NCBI RefSeq assembly: GCF_016864575.1
Contig: NZ_CP044125.1
Location: 186,001 to 250,000 of the forward strand
Origin: Rhizobium sp. BG4
Lineage (GTDB): Bacteria; Pseudomonadota; Alphaproteobacteria; Rhizobiales; Rhizobiaceae
Length of the DNA: 64,000 bases
Reading direction: 5' to 3'
In this document: in pieces, positions 1 to 8,536 of the stretch
Layout of the letters: each line of letters begins with the position of its first letter
How positions within the stretch are numbered: position 1 is the first letter of the stretch
The notes under the pieces: generated by a model
The model's database searches: none
What the model was told of the DNA's origin: nothing
The model's input: only the letters and a program-made list of their open reading frames with translations
Program-made: the position numbers and the translations under genes

Positions 1-682
1 GGCTGACGGTCTCTCGCCGCTGTTCTCGGTCAATGGCCGCAACCTGATCTCCTTTCAGGAGGCCGATCACACCGGCGATGCTGCTGTCGCGTTGCGTGCC
101 TACGCCGACGGGCTTCTCGTGGATGCCGGGCTTGCGAAACGCGCGGCGCGCATCCTGCTCGTCTGCTATCCGCGCATCCTCGGCCACGTCTTCAACCCGC
201 TCTCCGTCTATTACGCCTATGACGGAGCCGATGATCTGATCGCTCTCATCTACGAAGTGCGCAATACCTTCGGCGAGCGGCACACCTATGTCTGCCTGGT
301 GGAACCAGGCGAACTGACGGACAGCGGCCTGCGCCAGAGCTGCGGCAAGCTTTTCCATGTCTCGCCCTTCATCGGCATGGACATGGACTATCACTTCCGC
401 ATGCTGCCGCCCGGCAACGAGATCCGCTGGCGTATTCTGGAGACCGATGCGGAAGGGCCGCTTCTCGCTGCCACCTTCTCGGGAGCGCAGATGCCGCTCA
501 CCAGCTGGGCGCTGGCGCGGCTGACGGCGCGCATCCCGTTCCTGACCTTCAAGATCGTCGCCGGCATCCACTGGGAGGCGCTGAAACTCTGGATCAAGGG
601 TGCCAAATACATCTCCCGCCCGGCTCCCCCGCCACCGGTGAGTGTGCGCCGTCCGCGGCATATTGCAGAAGCTGCTGAATGA
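1..682 (+). CDS. DUF1365 family protein, 5' end outside window
   Basis: The reading frame is open from base 2, so the start lies upstream; residues read from bases 2-91 (A-D-G-L-S-P-L-F-S-V-N-G) continue the family pattern. DUF1365 proteins (about 250 aa) are of unknown biochemical function but are constantly found beside cyclopropane-fatty-acid synthase and flavin amine oxidases. Here the CFA synthase follows 82 bp downstream on the same strand. The segment with YPRILGHVFNPLSVYYAYD is a typical conserved core. The role in modifying membrane fatty acids is inferred from neighbours only. Confidence 0.85.
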   Translation, partial: ADGLSPLFSVNGRNLISFQEADHTGDAAVALRAYADGLLVDAGLAKRAARILLVCYPRILGHVFNPLSVYYAYDGADDLIALIYEVRNTFGERHTYVCLVEPGELTDSGLRQSCGKLFHVSPFIGMDMDYHFRMLPPGNEIRWRILETDAEGPLLAATFSGAQMPLTSWALARLTARIPFLTFKIVAGIHWEALKLWIKGAKYISRPAPPPPVSVRRPRHIAEAAE

Positions 683-764
683 CATTAGCGTTCTCTACAA
701 ATGCCGGGGGGCTGGCTCATGCAATCGCTGTCCTTAACCGGCTAAGAGGCTGGAGGAGCCGATC

Positions 765-2021
765 ATGACTGCAGAAGACTGGAATTCCTTTGCCCGCGGC
801 GCGGTGGCGCTGACGGCCGAGAATGTCGGGCGCTTCACGAAGGGGTTGCCGCTCAAGGCGAAGCTGGCGCTCCGCGGTCTTCTGCAGATGCAGCATGGCG
901 CGCTGGCGATCGAACTTCCCGATGGACGCAAGGCCCTGATCAGGGGCAGCGTCGAGGGACCGCAGGCGGCCGTGAGGCTGAACAACTGGAACCTCGCCAG
1001 CCGGGCGATGAACAGCGGAACGATCGGCGTTGCCGAAACCTATATGGATGGCGACTGGCAGAGCCCCGATATCACGGCTTTCCTCGAGCTTTTCCTGATC
1101 AACAGTGAATCGGCGGACAGGCATTTCAACGGCAAGCAGGGCATCATGCGGGTCGTCGAGCGCGTCCGGCACTGGATGAACGCCAATACCCGCAAGGGCT
1201 CGAAGCGCAATATCTCGGCGCATTACGATCTCGGCAACGACTTCTACAAGCAGTGGCTCGATCCGACGATGACCTATTCGTCGGCACTCTATTCCACCGG
1301 CGCCAACGATCTGCAGTCGGCGCAGAATGCCAAATACCGGGCGCTTGCCGAAGCGACCGGCATCCGGCCGGGCGATCACGTGCTGGAGATCGGCTGCGGC
1401 TGGGGCGGGTTTGCCGAGTTTGCGGCGAGCGAAATGCGCTGCAAGGTGACCGGGCTGACGATCAGCCGCGAGCAGCTGGCCTTCGCGCAGGAGCGCATCC
1501 GAAAGGCCGGTCTTTCCGATCGCGTCGATCTGCGCTTTCAGGATTACCGCGACGAGAAGGGCCTCTACGACCGGATCGTCTCGATCGAGATGTTCGAGGC
1601 GGTCGGCGAGAAATACTGGCCGGCCTATTTCTCCAAGCTGCGTGAATGCCTAAAGCCGGGCGGCAAGGCCGGTCTGCAGATCATCACCATCAAGCCCGAG
1701 GCTTTCGACCAGTATCGCAGCAATCCTGACTTCATCCAGAAATACGTCTTCCCCGGCGGCATGCTGCCGACGCCGGATCATCTCGCCGAACTCGGGCGCA
1801 AGGTCGAACTGTCGATAGTCAAGGACTTCGGCTTCGGCCTGGATTATGCCCGCACACTCGCCGAATGGCGCGAGCGCTTCTGGAACGTCTGGGAGCGCGT
1901 GCGGCCGCTCGGCTTCGACGATCGCTTCAAGCGGCTGTGGGAATTCTATCTCTTCTATTGCGAGGCGGGCTTCCGGGCGAAGAATATCGACGTCCGACAG
2001 GTCGTCTTCTCGCGCAGCTGA
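765..2021 (+). CDS. cfa: Cyclopropane-fatty-acyl-phospholipid synthase family methyltransferase
   Basis: 418 aa, the normal length for the CFA/mycolic-acid methylase family. An N-terminal substrate-binding part is followed by a class I SAM fold with motif VLEIGCGWGG near residue 206. It transfers a methylene from S-adenosylmethionine to unsaturated acyl chains of membrane phospholipids at the inner face of the membrane. The ATG at 765 follows a purine-rich GAGG-type site. It sits between DUF1365 and a GPH-type permease, an arrangement like the singlet-oxygen (RpoE/ChrR) lipid operon of Rhodobacter sphaeroides, so a specialised methylase (for example for furan or branched acyl chains) rather than housekeeping CFA is possible. 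Confidence 0.93.
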   Translation: MTAEDWNSFARGAVALTAENVGRFTKGLPLKAKLALRGLLQMQHGALAIELPDGRKALIRGSVEGPQAAVRLNNWNLASRAMNSGTIGVAETYMDGDWQSPDITAFLELFLINSESADRHFNGKQGIMRVVERVRHWMNANTRKGSKRNISAHYDLGNDFYKQWLDPTMTYSSALYSTGANDLQSAQNAKYRALAEATGIRPGDHVLEIGCGWGGFAEFAASEMRCKVTGLTISREQLAFAQERIRKAGLSDRVDLRFQDYRDEKGLYDRIVSIEMFEAVGEKYWPAYFSKLRECLKPGGKAGLQIITIKPEAFDQYRSNPDFIQKYVFPGGMLPTPDHLAELGRKVELSIVKDFGFGLDYARTLAEWRERFWNVWERVRPLGFDDRFKRLWEFYLFYCEAGFRAKNIDVRQVVFSRS

Positions 2022-2030
2022 CGGCAGCGG

Positions 2031-3364
2031 ATGGGAAAGCCGCGGCAGAGCGAGAATGTGACACCAGGCACGCGCCTCGCCTATGCCCTGCCCGCAGCAC
2101 CGCTGGCTGCCCTCGGCCTGCCGCTCTATGCCGTCGTGCCGACCTATTACACCGAGACGCTCGGCCTGCCGCTGGCGGCTGTCGGCTTGACGCTGCAGCT
2201 GGTCAGGATTTTCGATGCCGTCTGCGATCCAGCGATCGGGGTGATTGCCGATCGGTACAGGCCGAAAATGGGGCGCAGACGCTTCTTCTTTGCGCTGGCA
2301 TTGCCGGTGGCCGCTATATCGGCGCTGGCGCTCTATGCGCCGCCTGCGGGCGCGGGCGTGCTCTGGCTTGGCCTCTGGGGCTGTGTTCTCTCCCTCGGCT
2401 TCACGCTGGCGACCGTTCCCTATTCCGCCTGGGGCGCGGAGCTCGTCAGCGGCTATGCCGGGCGCACCTCGCTGGCAGCACTTCGGGAGGGAACGACGCT
2501 GGTGGGCACGCTGATCGCCATCGTCGTGCCCTTCGCGATCGGGCTTGATCCGCCGGGCGGACTTTCGGGGCTTGCCGTGCTCGGCATTGTCGTTGCCATC
2601 GCTCTGCCGCTCACGGGCGCACTAGCGGTCGTCAAGGTGCCCGAACCGGCGGAGCATACGGCCGCGATCGTCGGACCACGCAAAGGGCTTGGCTATCTCG
2701 CGGCGAACCGGCCGTTCGTCCGCCTGCTCGCCGCCTATTTCCTCAATGGCTTTGCCAACGGCATACCGGCAACGCTGTTTCTCTATTTCGTCTCCGACAG
2801 GCTTGGCATGCCGGAGGCTCGCGGACCGCTGCTGTTTCTCTATTTCCTCTCCGGTATCGCCGGCGTGCCGCTCGCGGCGCTGACCGCAAAGCGCCTCGGC
2901 AAGCATCGCGCATGGTGCGTGGCAATGATCGCGGCCTGCGCGGTCTTTGCCGCCGCACCGCTTCTGCAGCCCGGCGCGATCTATGCCTTCGCCTCAATCT
3001 GCGTGCTCACAGGATTGATGCTCGGTTTCGACCTGTCGCTGCCGCCCGCGATGCAGGCCGATGTCATCGATGAGGATACCGCGAATTCCGGCGAGCAGCG
3101 CAGCGGGCTCTATTTCGCGGCCTGGGGCTCGCGACCAAGGCGTCGCTTGCCGCAGGCGTCGGGCTGGTCTTTCCGGCGCTCGCCGGTTTCGGCTTCGATG
3201 CTTCCAAAGGCATGGCAAATGCGCCAGACGCACTGACGGCGCTTGCCATCATCTATGCCTGGGTACCGATTGCGCTTAAACTCGCAGCTGTCGCGCTGAT
3301 GTGGAATTTTCCGCTCGACGAGGCAAAGCATCGCGAACTGCGCCAGCAGATCGAAAGCCGCTGA
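2031..3364 (+). CDS. MFS permease, sugar:cation symporter (GPH/MelB-like) type, apparent -1 frameshift near 3126
   Basis: Starts 9 bp after the CFA synthase stop, so probably co-transcribed. About 12 hydrophobic segments and the loop D-P-A-I-G-V-I-A-D-R-Y-R-P-K-M-G-R-R after the second segment identify the GPH branch of the MFS. The first frame stops at 3236 after an un-family-like tail. From 3128 the next frame reads L-A-T-K-A-S-L-A-A-G-V-G-L-V-F-P-A-L-A-G-F, the expected last membrane segments, and ends with TGA at 3362-3364. One base is therefore missing in or next to the G run at 3124-3127. Repaired length is 444 aa. The substrate is unknown; the position suggests a lipid-linked or stress role. 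Confidence 0.82.
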
Positions 3365-4201
3365 TCACTCGGCCGGATGCGGTGTCGCCGGATGGTGACT
3401 TCGCTTGGCGAGCGGCCGCTCGCCCCAGCCGGTCGAGCGGTTCAGCAGCCAGAAATACAGGCTGTAGGGCAGCATGCGCAGCATCTTCAGCTGATAGGTG
3501 AAGCGCTTCGGGAAGGTGATCTCGAAGGATTGCGACTTCAGTCCGGCAGCGATTTCATTGGCCGCCTCATCGACGGAGACCAGCGACGGCATCGGGAACT
3601 CGTTCTTCTGCGTCGCCGGCGTATCGACGAAGCCGGGGCAGATCAGCTGGATGCGGATGCCCATCTTGTCGAGATCGAATTTCAGGCTCTCGGCCATATT
3701 GATCAACGCCGCCTTGCTGGCACCGTAGGCTGCACTCGTCGGCAGGCCACCATATCCGGTGACGGAGGAGACGATGGCGATCTGCCCCTGCCCCTTGACC
3801 TTCATGTGGCGTACGGCGGGGACCAGGCAGTTGACGACGCCCGACAGGTTGACGGCAAAGGTCTTTTCGAAATCGTCGCGATTGAGATCTTCGGCATGGA
3901 CGGGCAGATAGACGCCGGCATTGAAGATCGCCATGGCGAGAGCGCCGTGCTCGTATTCGATCGAGGCAAAGGCATGTTCCATGTCTTCGGGGTCGGTCAC
4001 ATCGCCGTCGAGCACGATGATGCTGCCGGAAAGACCGTTCGCCTCGGCCTGGAGGTCGGCGAGTTTTTCATGATCCCGGGCGGTCACGGCGACCTTGTAG
4101 CCCTCGCCCGCGAGCTTCAGCGCCAGCGCGCGCCCGATTCCCGAGCTTGCACCGGTAATCCAGACGATGCCGTTTTCGGGGCGGGCAATGAAATCGCGCA
4201 T
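3365..4201 (-). CDS. Short-chain dehydrogenase/reductase (SDR)
   Basis: 278 aa with the classical SDR signature: TGASSGIG near the N-terminus (NAD(P) binding), NAG (about residue 90), catalytic S and YGASK. The ATG at 4201 is chosen over an upstream extension because GGAGG lies 8-9 bases before it. It is transcribed in the same direction as the ChrR-like gene (100 bp upstream), and its stop abuts the stop of the MFS gene with no space between. Several ChrR-linked lipid clusters include an SDR, so oxidation or reduction of a modified acyl lipid or aldehyde is a reasonable inference, not shown. Confidence 0.88.
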   Translation of the reverse strand: MRDFIARPENGIVWITGASSGIGRALALKLAGEGYKVAVTARDHEKLADLQAEANGLSGSIIVLDGDVTDPEDMEHAFASIEYEHGALAMAIFNAGVYLPVHAEDLNRDDFEKTFAVNLSGVVNCLVPAVRHMKVKGQGQIAIVSSVTGYGGLPTSAAYGASKAALINMAESLKFDLDKMGIRIQLICPGFVDTPATQKNEFPMPSLVSVDEAANEIAAGLKSQSFEITFPKRFTYQLKMLRMLPYSLYFWLLNRSTGWGERPLAKRSHHPATPHPAE

Positions 4202-4301
4202 GATGCAATCCTCCGGAACTTCAGATTCAACACGAAACCATGTCCGGAAGTTCCTCACTGCCTCCCGGATTCAAGCCTCTATCACGCTAATGTGGCTGCT
4301 T

Positions 4302-4952
4302 TCAGCCGATCAGGTCGCCGATCAGCTGGCGGAAGGAACCGGTGAGCTTGATCGGCGCGTCAAGCACCGAGAAAGCGATGCAAGGACGGTCCTTTTCGGC
4401 GACCGGCCGGTGGTTGAGGGTCTCGTCGGCGACGGAAATGTCACCCGGGCCGAAACGGCCGCGCTCGTCGACGAAGGCGCCGTCGAGGATCAGAATCAGC
4501 TCCATGCCCTTGTGGGTATGCGCGGGAAGCGCGCGGCCCGGCCGGATCCACATCAGGCTAACCTCGCAGCCGTCGATATCGACCGAATATTCCTTGAAGC
4601 CCGGCAGCTTCGTCTTCCACGGCACCGTATCGGCGTCGAAGCCGACGAGATCGCGGATCGGGCGCGGAAAGACGCCTTGCTGCTTATCCTTTGTCGCGCC
4701 TGCCGGCGCGCTTGAAGCGAAGATCGCGGCGAGGCGTTCGTCGCGGCCGGTTATCGGCGTGCCCGCCGTTTCCTCGAGCGCTTCACCCGCCAGCAGTTCC
4801 AGATCCTGGACCAGGGCACGGTTATCCGGCTTGATTTCAAGATGAGATTGCACGAGAACCCGCGCCGGTTCAGGTAAAGAACCGGCGACATAATGCGCCA
4901 TCAATGCATCGACCGTGTCGATATGCTCGTGAACCATGTCGGATTCGGCCAC
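4302..4952 (-). CDS. chrR: ChrR-like cupin anti-sigma factor homologue lacking the CxxC zinc ligands
   Basis: 216 aa, like ChrR of Rhodobacter. ChrR holds the ECF sigma factor RpoE through an N-terminal zinc domain and releases it on singlet oxygen through a C-terminal cupin. The N-terminal part keeps His8/His10 and His37, but the two zinc cysteines of ChrR (L-C-D-E-C) read I-K41-P-D-N44 here. The cupin keeps metal residues His145, His147, Glu151 and His181. Start GTG at 4952 with AGGAAAAAGGC upstream; ATG at 4937 is the alternative. No sigma-factor gene is adjacent within the window. It is probably a ChrR-type sensor, but zinc-dependent sigma binding cannot be assumed. Confidence 0.8.
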   Translation of the reverse strand: MAESDMVHEHIDTVDALMAHYVAGSLPEPARVLVQSHLEIKPDNRALVQDLELLAGEALEETAGTPITGRDERLAAIFASSAPAGATKDKQQGVFPRPIRDLVGFDADTVPWKTKLPGFKEYSVDIDGCEVSLMWIRPGRALPAHTHKGMELILILDGAFVDERGRFGPGDISVADETLNHRPVAEKDRPCIAFSVLDAPIKLTGSFRQLIGDLIG

Positions 4953-5170
4953 GCCTTTTTCCTGCGTTCCGCGTTTGCTTTGTCGTCGTGCATACGCCGA
5001 AAGTCAATCTTCGGATCACCTGCCACTTTTGGGCGGACTGCGGGACTTGCTCAAGACGAAGACTAATTTTACCGGCGCGGGCGAAGGCATGGAATAGCAT
5101 TTCTTGCCAACCCTGCCTTGTGAAGGGAAAAGACCGTTCTTACAGTAAGAGCTCCAAAGAGGCAGATTCC

Positions 5171-6210
5171 ATGACCTTCTACCCCTCCGTGATCGAGGCG
5201 ATCGGCAACACCCCGCTCATCAAGCTCAAGGGCGCTTCCGAAGCGACCGGCTGCACCATTCTTGGCAAGGCGGAATTCCTCAATCCCGGCCAGTCGGTGA
5301 AGGATCGCGCCGCGCTCTACATCATCCGCGATGCGGAAAAGAAGGGCCTGCTGAAGCCGGGCGGCGTCATCGTCGAAGGCACCGCCGGCAACACCGGTAT
5401 CGGCCTCACCGTCGTCGCCAAGGCGCTCGGCTACCGCACCGTCATCGTCATTCCTGAGACGCAGAGCCAGGAAAAGAAGGACGCGCTGAAGCTGCTCGGC
5501 GCCGAGCTCGTCGAAGTGCCTGCCGTGCCCTACAAGAACCCGAACAACTACATCAAGGTCTCCGGGCGCCTGGCCGAACAGCTGGCGAAGAGCGAGCCGA
5601 ACGGCGCGATCTGGGCCAACCAGTTCGACAATGTCGCCAACCGCCAGGCGCACATAGAGACCACCGCCAAGGAAATCTGGCGCGATACCGACGGCAAGAT
5701 CGACGGCTTCATCTGCGCCGTTGGCTCCGGCGGGACGCTCGCCGGCGTCGCGGCCGGCCTGAAGGGCTTCAACAAGGACATCAAGATCGGGCTTGCCGAT
5801 CCTGAGGGTGCGGCCCTTTACGAATTCTACAAGAACGGCGAGCTGAAATCCTCCGGCAACTCGATCACCGAAGGCATCGGCCAGGGCCGCATCACCGCCA
5901 ATCTCGAAGGCTTTGCGCCCGACTTCGCCTATCAGATCAGCGATGCCGAAGCCCTGCCCTACGTCTTCGACATGGTCGAGCATGAAGGCCTCTGCCTCGG
6001 CGGATCCAGCGCCATCAACATTGCCGGCGCGGTGCATCTCGCGAAAGATCTCGGCCCGGGCACACCGTGGTGACGATCCTCTGCGATTATGGCAACCGCT
6101 ACCAGTCGAAGCTTTTCAACGCCGATTTCCTGAAGTCCAAGGGCCTGCCGGTTCCCTCCTTCATCAAGTCGTCGAGCGACCTCAAGATACCCTACGAACC
6201 TGCAGCGTGA
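5171..6210 (+). CDS. cysK: Cysteine synthase A (O-acetylserine sulfhydrylase), apparent -1 frameshift near 6061
   Basis: PLP enzyme making L-cysteine from O-acetylserine and sulfide in the cytoplasm. Seen: N-terminal IGNTPLIKL, the PLP lysine in GQSVKDRAA (about residue 47), the substrate loop EGTAGNTG and phosphate-binding GSGGTLAG. The first frame runs to a stop at 6073, but family sequence continues in the next frame (T-V-V-T-I-L-C-D-Y-G-N-R-Y-Q-S-K) to TGA at 6208-6210. One C is missing after CCCGGGC at about 6061. Repaired length is 346 aa. It heads a tight operon, with alaX starting 6 bp after its stop. Confidence 0.93.
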
Positions 6211-6216
6211 GACCCA

Positions 6217-6954
6217 ATGCCAGTCAATGCCCTCTATCGTGACGACTTCTACCTTTCGACATGCGAGGCGGTGGTCACCGCCGTTCACGAAGAGGGGGGC
6301 ATCGAGCTGGATCAGACCTGCTTCTATGCAACATCGGGCGGGCAGCCGGGCGATACCGGCTTCCTGGAACGCGCCGATGGCTCGAAGATAGCGCTGGGGC
6401 AGACCAAGCACGGCGCCACCAAGGATATCGTCATCCACGTACCGCTCGAGGGTGAGCCGCGCCCTGAAATCGGCGAGAAGCTGGTGCTGCATGTCGACTG
6501 GCCGCGCCGCTACAAGCTGATGCGCATGCACACCGCCTGCCACCTGCTCTCCGTCGTCTGTTCCTACCCGATCACCGGTGCCGCCGTCGGTGAGGATGAG
6601 AGCCGCGTCGATTTCGACATGAGCGAGACGATCGACAAGGACGAGGTGACGGCGAAGATGATGGAACTGGTGAGCCAGAACCATCCCGTCTACCTGCAAT
6701 GGATCACCGACGAGGAACTTGCGGCCAACCCCGGCATCGTCAAGTCGAAGAACGTCCGCCCGCCAATGGGCCTCGGACGCGTCAGCCTCGTCTGCATCGG
6801 CGAAAACTCTTCAATTGACAGCCAGCCCTGCGGCGGCACACATGTGTCCGAAACGCAGGAAGTCGGGCAGATTCACATCGCCAAGATTGAGAAGAAGGGC
6901 AAGGAAAACCGCCGCTTCCGCATTCGCTTCGGCGCTCCCGGCGACGAGGCGTAA
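6217..6954 (+). CDS. alaX: Alanyl-tRNA editing protein AlaX
   Basis: 245 aa stand-alone relative of the AlaRS editing domain, which hydrolyses Ser-tRNA(Ala) or Gly-tRNA(Ala) in trans. Zinc and active-site motifs are visible: HTACH (about residues 102-106) and CGGTH near residue 206. It begins 6 bp after the cysK stop, and sseA follows after about 43 bp. Placement next to cysteine synthesis fits a link between serine/cysteine pools and tRNA(Ala) quality control (inference). Confidence 0.9.
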   Translation: MPVNALYRDDFYLSTCEAVVTAVHEEGGIELDQTCFYATSGGQPGDTGFLERADGSKIALGQTKHGATKDIVIHVPLEGEPRPEIGEKLVLHVDWPRRYKLMRMHTACHLLSVVCSYPITGAAVGEDESRVDFDMSETIDKDEVTAKMMELVSQNHPVYLQWITDEELAANPGIVKSKNVRPPMGLGRVSLVCIGENSSIDSQPCGGTHVSETQEVGQIHIAKIEKKGKENRRFRIRFGAPGDEA

Positions 6955-6997
6955 GGCAGTCTCCGCGACTGCGACCGTGTATTCTAGGGAGATTGGA

Positions 6998-7867
6998 ATG
7001 AGTGACGAGAAAAGCCGCTTCGTGGTTTCGGCCGACTGGCTGCAGGGCGAACTCGGAAAGCCGGATCTGCGCGTCCTCGACGCCTCCTTCTATCTCCCGG
7101 CGCAGAAGCGCGATGCGGACGCCGAATATGCCGCGGGGCATATCCCGGGCGCGATCCGTTTCGATCAGGACAAGATCGCAGATCACTCCACCAACCTGCC
7201 GCACACTATTCCCTCGCCCGATCAATTCGCCGCCGAAGTGGGTAAGCTCGGCATCAGCGAAAACGACCGGATCGTCGTCTATGACGGCATCGGCATGTTC
7301 GCCTCGCCCCGCGTCTGGTGGCTGTTCCGGGTGATGGGCGCCAAGAACGTCTTCGTGCTCGACGGCGGCCTGGATGGCTGGAAGGCCGAGGGCCGTCCGC
7401 TGGAAACGGCAACGCCCGCCTACCCGGCCGCGACCTTCAAGACGAATTATGACGAAGCCCGTGTCGTGACGCTCGAGCGGATGCGCGACATCGTTTCCAG
7501 CGGCGCACTGCAGATCGCCGATGCCCGCAGCGCCGGCCGTTTCGCGGCAACGGAGCCCGAGCCCCGCGCCGGCATGCGCTCCGGCCATATGCCGGGCGCC
7601 CGCAGCCTGCCGTCGGGCTCCTTCGCCACGCAGGGCCGTTTCAAATCGCTGCCCGAACTGAAGCAGACGATCGAGGATGCCGGCATCGACCTTTCGAAGC
7701 CCGTCGTCACTTCCTGCGGCTCCGGCATCACCGCCGCCATCATCACGCTGGCGCTGGAATCGCTCGGGCATAGCGACAACAAGCTCTATGACGGCTCCTG
7801 GAGCGAGTGGGGCAGCCGCGACGACACGCCCGTCGTCACCGGCCCTGCCGATCCGATCAAGGTTTGA
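6998..7867 (+). CDS. sseA: 3-mercaptopyruvate (or thiosulfate) sulfurtransferase, tandem rhodanese
   Basis: 289 aa with two rhodanese domains. The C-terminal active loop reads T-S-C-G-S-G-I-T-A (about residue 235); CGSG[IV]TA is typical of 3-mercaptopyruvate sulfurtransferase, while thiosulfate enzymes usually carry CRKGVTA-type loops. Start ATG at 6998 with GGGAGATT before it. It lies in the cysK-alaX-sseA-GNAT unit, consistent with cysteine-derived sulfur handling in the cytoplasm. Confidence 0.92.
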   Translation: MSDEKSRFVVSADWLQGELGKPDLRVLDASFYLPAQKRDADAEYAAGHIPGAIRFDQDKIADHSTNLPHTIPSPDQFAAEVGKLGISENDRIVVYDGIGMFASPRVWWLFRVMGAKNVFVLDGGLDGWKAEGRPLETATPAYPAATFKTNYDEARVVTLERMRDIVSSGALQIADARSAGRFAATEPEPRAGMRSGHMPGARSLPSGSFATQGRFKSLPELKQTIEDAGIDLSKPVVTSCGSGITAAIITLALESLGHSDNKLYDGSWSEWGSRDDTPVVTGPADPIKV

Positions 7868-7872
7868 GCGGC

Positions 7873-8433
7873 ATGGCGAAATCTCCCGCGTCGCTGACGG
7901 CCCACATCACCCGCCTTGAAATGACGGCGCCGCCGAAGAGCAGCCTGCCGATGCCGGTCAACATCCAGACGGCGATCATGCGCACCAGCGAGATCCCGCT
8001 GCCCTTCTACCGCCATCTCTACCGGCAGGTGGGCGCACGCTGGCAATGGGTCGACCGCCTGCGGATGAGCGACGAGGAACTGACGGCAGCGCTGCACGAC
8101 AAGCGCAACAATATCAGCGTGCTCTACGTCAACGGCGCGCCGGCCGGCTTCTACGAGTATTTCTGTCAGGACGAGGACACGATCGAGCTGTCGCATTTCG
8201 GCCTGATCGAGCATGCGCTCGGCCTCGGCATCGGCAAATGGTTCCTGCTGCAGGCGCTCTACGCGATCTGGACGCTGAACCCGAAGCGCGTGCTGACCAC
8301 CACCAACAATCTCGACCATCCGCGCGCCCTGCAGCTCTACCAGATGTTCGGCTTCTCGCCTGTTTCGACCGGCACCGGCATCGTCCGGCCGCTGAGCGAC
8401 AAGGAATTGCTGGAGATCGCGCGCAAGAGCTGA
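7873..8433 (+). CDS. GNAT family N-acetyltransferase
   Basis: 186 aa. The C-terminal half has the GNAT acetyl-CoA-binding pattern (ALGLGIGKWFLLQAL) and the terminal beta-strand region (RALQLYQMFGF). ATG at 7873 is 5 bp after the sseA stop, so it is the last gene of the cysK operon. Acceptor substrate unknown; the operon suggests an amino acid or thiol amine (inference). Confidence 0.88.
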   Translation: MAKSPASLTAHITRLEMTAPPKSSLPMPVNIQTAIMRTSEIPLPFYRHLYRQVGARWQWVDRLRMSDEELTAALHDKRNNISVLYVNGAPAGFYEYFCQDEDTIELSHFGLIEHALGLGIGKWFLLQALYAIWTLNPKRVLTTTNNLDHPRALQLYQMFGFSPVSTGTGIVRPLSDKELLEIARKS

Positions 8434-8452
8434 GCGCAATCCAATTGCACCC

Positions 8453-8478
8453 TGAGTTGCCGGATTGGATGCAACTCA
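8453..8478 (+). terminator. Possible terminator hairpin of the cysK operon
   Basis: Perfect 8-bp arms TGAGTTGC (8453-8460) and GCAACTCA (8471-8478) with a 10-base loop, 20 bp after the GNAT stop. No T-run follows, so intrinsic termination is only possible. Confidence 0.35.
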
Positions 8479-8536
8479 AGATGGATTCCGCCAGCCCGAT
8501 GCGGTAATCTCGCTCTCATCTGAGGGAGGGATGACG

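Noticed and set aside
3377..4345. Plus-strand 322-codon frame across the SDR
   Set aside because: Antisense shadow of the SDR; composition typical of reversed GC-rich coding sequence.
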